The notes under the pieces were generated by a model, which saw only the letters and a list, made by a program, of their open reading frames with translations, was not told the DNA's origin and made no database searches. Of a stretch of DNA of 15,556 nucleotides, positions 11,867 through 15,556 are shown piece after piece. Numbering within the stretch: position 1 is the stretch's first letter; each line of letters opens with the position of its first letter. Source of the DNA: SOIA01 sp050116035 (GTDB taxonomy: Bacteria > Acidobacteriota > Aminicenantia > Aminicenantales > Aminicenantaceae); assembly GCA_050116035.1 (NCBI GenBank), contig JASFPJ010000041.1:1-15556 (forward strand), in the 5' to 3' direction. Both the position numbers and the translations under genes were made by a program.

Positions 11867-14710
11867 TTATTGTCTTTTGAGCCTTCGCTGGATCTGTTTA
11901 ACCGCCTCCCTGGCTTCCTCTTCCACTCCTTTCTCTTTCAAGAGGGATTCAGCCAACTTGAGCGCGTCCGGGCACGCAAATTGCGGAAGAATTCCCAAGA
12001 TGAGTTTCTTTTCCTCTGGCCGTTTGGTCCATGTGAGCGTCTCTTTCAGCGACCGGACAGCATTTTCAGGTGAACGGTATGGTTCCATCTCGATCATCCG
12101 GACGTAGGCTCTTAAAGCCAGGACCTGGTGGACCTGTTCTTGAGATGTTTGGACGATACGGACCAGGTCTTCCTTGGGACTCAGAGTGGGCCAATCGGAA
12201 AGGGCTCGCACAGCTGCATCTCTGATTTCCGGATTGTCATCCGCCAGAGCCTGGCGGACAAGGGATAACGAGCTGTCATCCCCGATCTTTCCCAAAACCC
12301 TGAGAAGCGCAGCGCGTTTCTGGATATCTTCCACTTCAGGAAGCATCGCCTTGACAGAATTCGCGCGGCCGATTGGATTGGGCCTCTTCCCGGCTACTCC
12401 TGCAATCGTGTTTTCTAATTCTGTTTGCTCCCTCTCCCCCCTCGCACTCAACAGAAGCTGGAGCAACCGGGGCAGGTCAGAAGGAGCAGCGACTTCTTCG
12501 AGAGCTTTGATGGCAGCCAAACGAATCGCGGGTCTGGAGGAGCGTGCTCTGGAGAAGAGAAAGTTTATTCCATCCAAAATGCGGCGTTCTCCCACGCTCA
12601 TGATCAGCTCTTCCTGGATGCCTGGGTCGGTGAGCTTGATCAGGCTTACTAAGATAGTCTGGTCGACGCCTTCTCCATCAAGACGCCAGAGACTGTTGCG
12701 TGCCGTCCTCTGCTCCTCCCCCTGTGTTCCAGCCGCATGACGGGCAAGGAGTTCTACTGTGGACGAATCGCCGATGCTTTCCAGGGCTTTCAAGGCAGCC
12801 ATCCGGACCATTTTTTCCTCATTCTTTGTCGCCTTGACCACAGAGTCTAAAACTTTCTTTTCCGGGTAATGGGCCAGGACTTCGAGCAGTTGAACCTGAC
12901 TGTCCTCCGGCAGGTCGGGTAGAGTCTTGCATACCTCCTGTATGGTGGAGCTGTCAAAAACATCACGCACCATGCTTATGGCCGGGAGATAGAACGGTTG
13001 TTCTTTGCCTTTGAGAATGTCGATGATCATCTTCCCGGCTTCGTTCCCAGAAGCAGCGATTTTGCTTTTTAAAGCTGACTGGTGTATCGGGAGTGGGAGT
13101 TGGGTAGAAAGGATTTTATTAGTGAGCTTGATGGCCGATTTCCGGTTTCCGCGGGTAAGAAACTGTTCAATACATTTGAGCAGGGAAGAGGCAATTTTCG
13201 ATTGGAGTTCGCCTGAGGTTTTGCCCATGGCTTTGGACAGAGCCGTGGATGCTTCAGGAGTTGCGATGTTCCCCAGGGCGACTGCGGCTGAAATGGCTGT
13301 GGAGGAATCAGAGTCGGACAATAATTTTTCTAAAGCAGGAACGGAGTCTGGAGCGTTTCGTTGCCCTAAGGAAGAGATGATGCCGATTTTGATCTTCTTA
13401 TCGCTTTGAGATAATCCCTGGATCAGCGCCCTATCCGCAGAGGCCCCTGGGATTTTTTCAAGAGCGTATCTGGCCATATCAGACGTCTCTTCCTTCAATA
13501 GCATCCTTTCCAGCACAGGGACAGACAAAGATGTGCCGATCTCTCTCAGATGGCGGCAGACAGTCATTTTTGCCGCGAGAGTGGCGTTCGAATCGAGAAA
13601 TTCGGCCAGCAATTCTTCGCACTGCTTTCTGGATTCAGAAGAATGGCGGTGAGAGCGGATATAATCCCTGAGTTGGGAGAGGATTTCCTCATCCTCTCCA
13701 TAGTCATAGGTAGAAACCTTCTCCAGGATATTTATCAAGGAGGGAGGACGGAAGTTCTTCCAACGCCGCACATCATCGGGGGTGGAGGTGTCCCTGTACA
13801 CTGCGGGAAAGTCTCCAGGGATTTTTTGGGTGACTTTACCGCTGGCCGCCCATTCGGCTCCCCGCTGGAGTGTCACGATAAAACCGACACACTCCATAGA
13901 CGGAGGAGGGATTTCGCCGCCAGCATGTCCGAGAACAGTGTGAAAAATTCTTCCCTTTCCATAACTGACTGTGAACAGGACAGGTTCATCCCGTCCGGTT
14001 CCGTTCTGGAGCGGAGAGCTGTACGCGGTGGCCAGGATGTGCATGTTCTTTCCGGGTCCGCGCATGAGGCTGTACAGTTCATCCTTGACGTGCATCCATT
14101 TCTGCGGAAGGCCTCGGGTGATGGGGTGTGTGGTATCCCGGTTGATGACCAGAAAATCATGTTGATAGCCGTGATACCCGCCGATTCCCGCACTCGTGTC
14201 ACGGACCATTTTTCCATCTTTCCAGTAGATATACGGGCCCGCCTTTTCATTCCGGTTTCCCCATCCTCCCAATCCGGAGATTTCGTTATATTCTTTCCAT
14301 TGTGTGAAGGCGTTATCCGCAGCATGGTAAAATACCACTCCTCCTCCTGTTCGGACATAGTCCACGAATGCTTTTTGTGTGGCGGGGGGCCAGTCGTCGC
14401 CGTTATAGTCGAGTACGACCAGCTGGTAGGATGAGAAATTCGGGTTGAATCCATCCATGTTGCCTCCCTGTGGAGGGCTTGTCGCCACTTCCACTTCAAA
14501 GAGACCGGTATTCTCCAAAATCTGTTTTAGGACTGAGGTGCTGGTTTTCCAATCGTGGTTATTCTGACCGGTGACGATCAAGGCCTTCATCGAGGATGGG
14601 GCCGGAGAGCCAGTCAAAGAAGGAAAGGAAATCCAGGAAATCAATCCGAGGATGGCCACCGCAATCATCAATCTTTTTGTTTTCTGTATGTCCATTTTTT
14701 TCCTCTTCAT
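11867..14710 (-). CDS. exported ThuA-like domain fused to a long HEAT-repeat array
   Basis: About 947 residues. A basic N-terminus and a hydrophobic segment near 14-30 form a signal peptide or anchor. A ThuA-like, glutamine-amidotransferase-fold domain spans about 41-290: MKALIVTGQNNHDW, VLDYNGDDW near 100, GGGVVFYHAADNAF near 123-136, ITRGLPQKW near 198, DELYSLMRGP near 211, and GKGRIFHTVLGH near 252-263. From about 345 to the end lies an alpha-solenoid of roughly a dozen HEAT-type repeats, for example VRMAALKALESIGD, IRLAAIKALEEVA and IRDAAVRALSDWP. ThuA was named for trehalose utilisation; exported ThuA domains with HEAT arrays are common in planctomycete-like bacteria and poorly characterised. 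The gene starts GTG-ATG: both codons (14711-14713 and 14708-14710) fit the GAGGAG site that overlaps the upstream gene's TGA, and ATG is preferred. It lies 13-16 bases after a Gfo/Idh/MocA gene. Confidence 0.88.
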   Translation of the reverse strand: MKRKKMDIQKTKRLMIAVAILGLISWISFPSLTGSPAPSSMKALIVTGQNNHDWKTSTSVLKQILENTGLFEVEVATSPPQGGNMDGFNPNFSSYQLVVLDYNGDDWPPATQKAFVDYVRTGGGVVFYHAADNAFTQWKEYNEISGLGGWGNRNEKAGPYIYWKDGKMVRDTSAGIGGYHGYQHDFLVINRDTTHPITRGLPQKWMHVKDELYSLMRGPGKNMHILATAYSSPLQNGTGRDEPVLFTVSYGKGRIFHTVLGHAGGEIPPPSMECVGFIVTLQRGAEWAASGKVTQKIPGDFPAVYRDTSTPDDVRRWKNFRPPSLINILEKVSTYDYGEDEEILSQLRDYIRSHRHSSESRKQCEELLAEFLDSNATLAAKMTVCRHLREIGTSLSVPVLERMLLKEETSDMARYALEKIPGASADRALIQGLSQSDKKIKIGIISSLGQRNAPDSVPALEKLLSDSDSSTAISAAVALGNIATPEASTALSKAMGKTSGELQSKIASSLLKCIEQFLTRGNRKSAIKLTNKILSTQLPLPIHQSALKSKIAASGNEAGKMIIDILKGKEQPFYLPAISMVRDVFDSSTIQEVCKTLPDLPEDSQVQLLEVLAHYPEKKVLDSVVKATKNEEKMVRMAALKALESIGDSSTVELLARHAAGTQGEEQRTARNSLWRLDGEGVDQTILVSLIKLTDPGIQEELIMSVGERRILDGINFLFSRARSSRPAIRLAAIKALEEVAAPSDLPRLLQLLLSARGEREQTELENTIAGVAGKRPNPIGRANSVKAMLPEVEDIQKRAALLRVLGKIGDDSSLSLVRQALADDNPEIRDAAVRALSDWPTLSPKEDLVRIVQTSQEQVHQVLALRAYVRMIEMEPYRSPENAVRSLKETLTWTKRPEEKKLILGILPQFACPDALKLAESLLKEKGVEEEAREAVKQIQRRLKRQ

Positions 14711-14726
14711 CACTTGATCTCCTCAC

Positions 14727-15556
14727 TCAAAGGCTCAGATGCCAGGGGCTGCGGTAAGCTCGACCGAGCAAGCGTGTGGCCTCAGGATCGTCTATGATTG
14801 TTTCTGTTTCAGGATTGAAACGAATTTTGCGTCCCAGTTCCATGGCGATCACTCCCAGATGTCCGACACTGGCCGACCGGTGGGCCACTTCGATAGGCGT
14901 GATGGTCAATCGGCGGCTCTTGACACAATCGAGGAAATTCTGGTAGTGGTCCCGGCTCTTGGTCAGCCGCGTCTCATCGGGGCCGATGAAATCGTTCAGG
15001 ATATGGGGTGGATGAGCCTCCAATCCTCCTCGGTTGACCCATACCCAGCCGAATTCGCCGATCCATTTTGTCCCACCCCGAATCTCTCTGTGCCCACCGG
15101 CGATTGTCATCGGCGTTCCGTCTGCATAATTGGCCTGGAGATAATAGCGGGTGGGGCTGTTCCAGAGTCCGCGGCGAGGGAATTCTCCATACCCCTCGAT
15201 CTCCACCGGGCCAGTGGTGTCGAAGTCAAGCCCCCAGTGAGCGATATCCACATGGTGCCCGACCCAATCCATCAGCTGACCGCCTCCCAGGTCCATGACC
15301 CAGCGCCAGTTTTTGTGGACCCGGGCTGGGCAGTAAGGCGCAAAGGGCGCGGGCCCGATCCAGAAATCATAATCCAGATGAGAAGGAGGAGGTTCGATAG
15401 CCTCCTGGCCGGCTGTGCGGCCGAAGTCAGTATGCCCGGAGGGTAAGCCGACTTCTACCTTTAAGATTTTGCCGATCCGGCCGTTTCGGACAAGTTCGCA
15501 GGCGCGGTGGAAGTTGGCCACAGAGCGCTGCCAACTTCCGGTCTGCCAGATTCGGT
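14727..15556 (-). CDS. Gfo/Idh/MocA family oxidoreductase, C-terminal part (5' end outside window)
   Basis: The frame stays open from the stop at 14727-14729 to the window end, giving 275 visible codons. The GTG at 15521 is internal: the preceding codons read RIWQTGSWQRS, which fits the family just before FHRACELVRNGRIGK. The Rossmann domain is missing from the window. The visible C-terminal domain carries HKNWRWVMDLGGGQLMDWVGHHVDIAHWG, with the conserved histidine pair near the catalytic site, then GTKWIGEFGWVWVNRGG and the closing EVAHRSASVGHLGVIAMELGR helix. This subgroup, with a long WIGPAP loop, is common in planctomycete-like genomes and is often Tat-exported, but the N-terminus cannot be seen. 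It is the upstream gene of the ThuA-HEAT protein and probably acts on the same sugar substrate. Confidence 0.88.
   Translation of the reverse strand, partial: RIWQTGSWQRSVANFHRACELVRNGRIGKILKVEVGLPSGHTDFGRTAGQEAIEPPPSHLDYDFWIGPAPFAPYCPARVHKNWRWVMDLGGGQLMDWVGHHVDIAHWGLDFDTTGPVEIEGYGEFPRRGLWNSPTRYYLQANYADGTPMTIAGGHREIRGGTKWIGEFGWVWVNRGGLEAHPPHILNDFIGPDETRLTKSRDHYQNFLDCVKSRRLTITPIEVAHRSASVGHLGVIAMELGRKIRFNPETETIIDDPEATRLLGRAYRSPWHLSL

Noticed and set aside
13550..14434. Plus-strand open frame of 294 codons.
   Set aside because: It is antisense to the ThuA domain, with no family features and no ribosome site that I could support.
15519..15521. GTG as the start of the last Gfo/Idh/MocA gene.
   Set aside because: Family-typical codons (RIWQTGSWQRS) continue in frame to the window edge and the Rossmann domain would be missing, so the gene is cut by the window and does not start here.

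Overview
The window reads as a carbohydrate-catabolism and respiration locus from a Gram-negative-type environmental bacterium of moderate GC. Several proteins carry export signals and one has seven c-type heme sites. The gene content is typical of saccharolytic members of the PVC/FCB candidate phyla or Aminicenantes-like Acidobacteria: several Gfo/Idh/MocA oxidoreductases, a DUF1080 (3-keto-disaccharide hydrolase) protein, a ThuA-HEAT fusion, a xylose-isomerase-like TIM barrel and a Tat-exported oxidoreductase. The phylum is an inference with low confidence. No rRNA, tRNA, CRISPR array, transposase or phage gene was found.

Layout, by position. (1) 1-492, the only plus-strand gene: the 3' part of a DUF1080 protein, meeting the minus-strand genes tail to tail across a 194-base intergenic region full of GGGGACAGG-type palindromes and terminators. 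(2) 687-3653, minus strand: a tightly packed three-gene unit (discoidin-like exported protein, Agl23-like GT-C glycosyltransferase, polyprenyl-phosphate-sugar synthase-like GT2), probably an envelope glycosylation module. (3) 3740-9057, minus strand: four overlapping genes for a Tat-exported Gfo/Idh/MocA oxidoreductase, a membrane-anchored seven-heme cytochrome c, a membrane protein with b-heme-like histidines, and an ApbE flavin transferase. (4) 9058-9443: an intergenic region with five copies of a TCATTACGAGCG-type repeat in two opposed groups, and a hairpin at the end of the next operon. (5) 9444-11630, minus strand: a TIM-barrel isomerase/epimerase and a cytoplasmic Gfo/Idh/MocA oxidoreductase behind a recognisable sigma-70-like promoter. 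(6) 11631-11866: an intergenic region with a 121-base imperfect palindrome and a terminator. (7) 11867-15556, minus strand: an exported ThuA-HEAT protein and a third Gfo/Idh/MocA oxidoreductase, cut by the window end.

Working model (inference): sugars or glycosides are oxidised, perhaps at C3, by Gfo/Idh/MocA enzymes, cleaved or rearranged by DUF1080, ThuA-like and TIM-barrel enzymes, and in the case of the exported dehydrogenase the electrons may pass through the seven-heme cytochrome and the membrane protein to or from the quinone pool. The Tat-oxidoreductase/heptaheme/cytochrome-b-like/ApbE operon is the most notable part. Its cytochrome also carries a heme-free insert built of three degenerate repeats.
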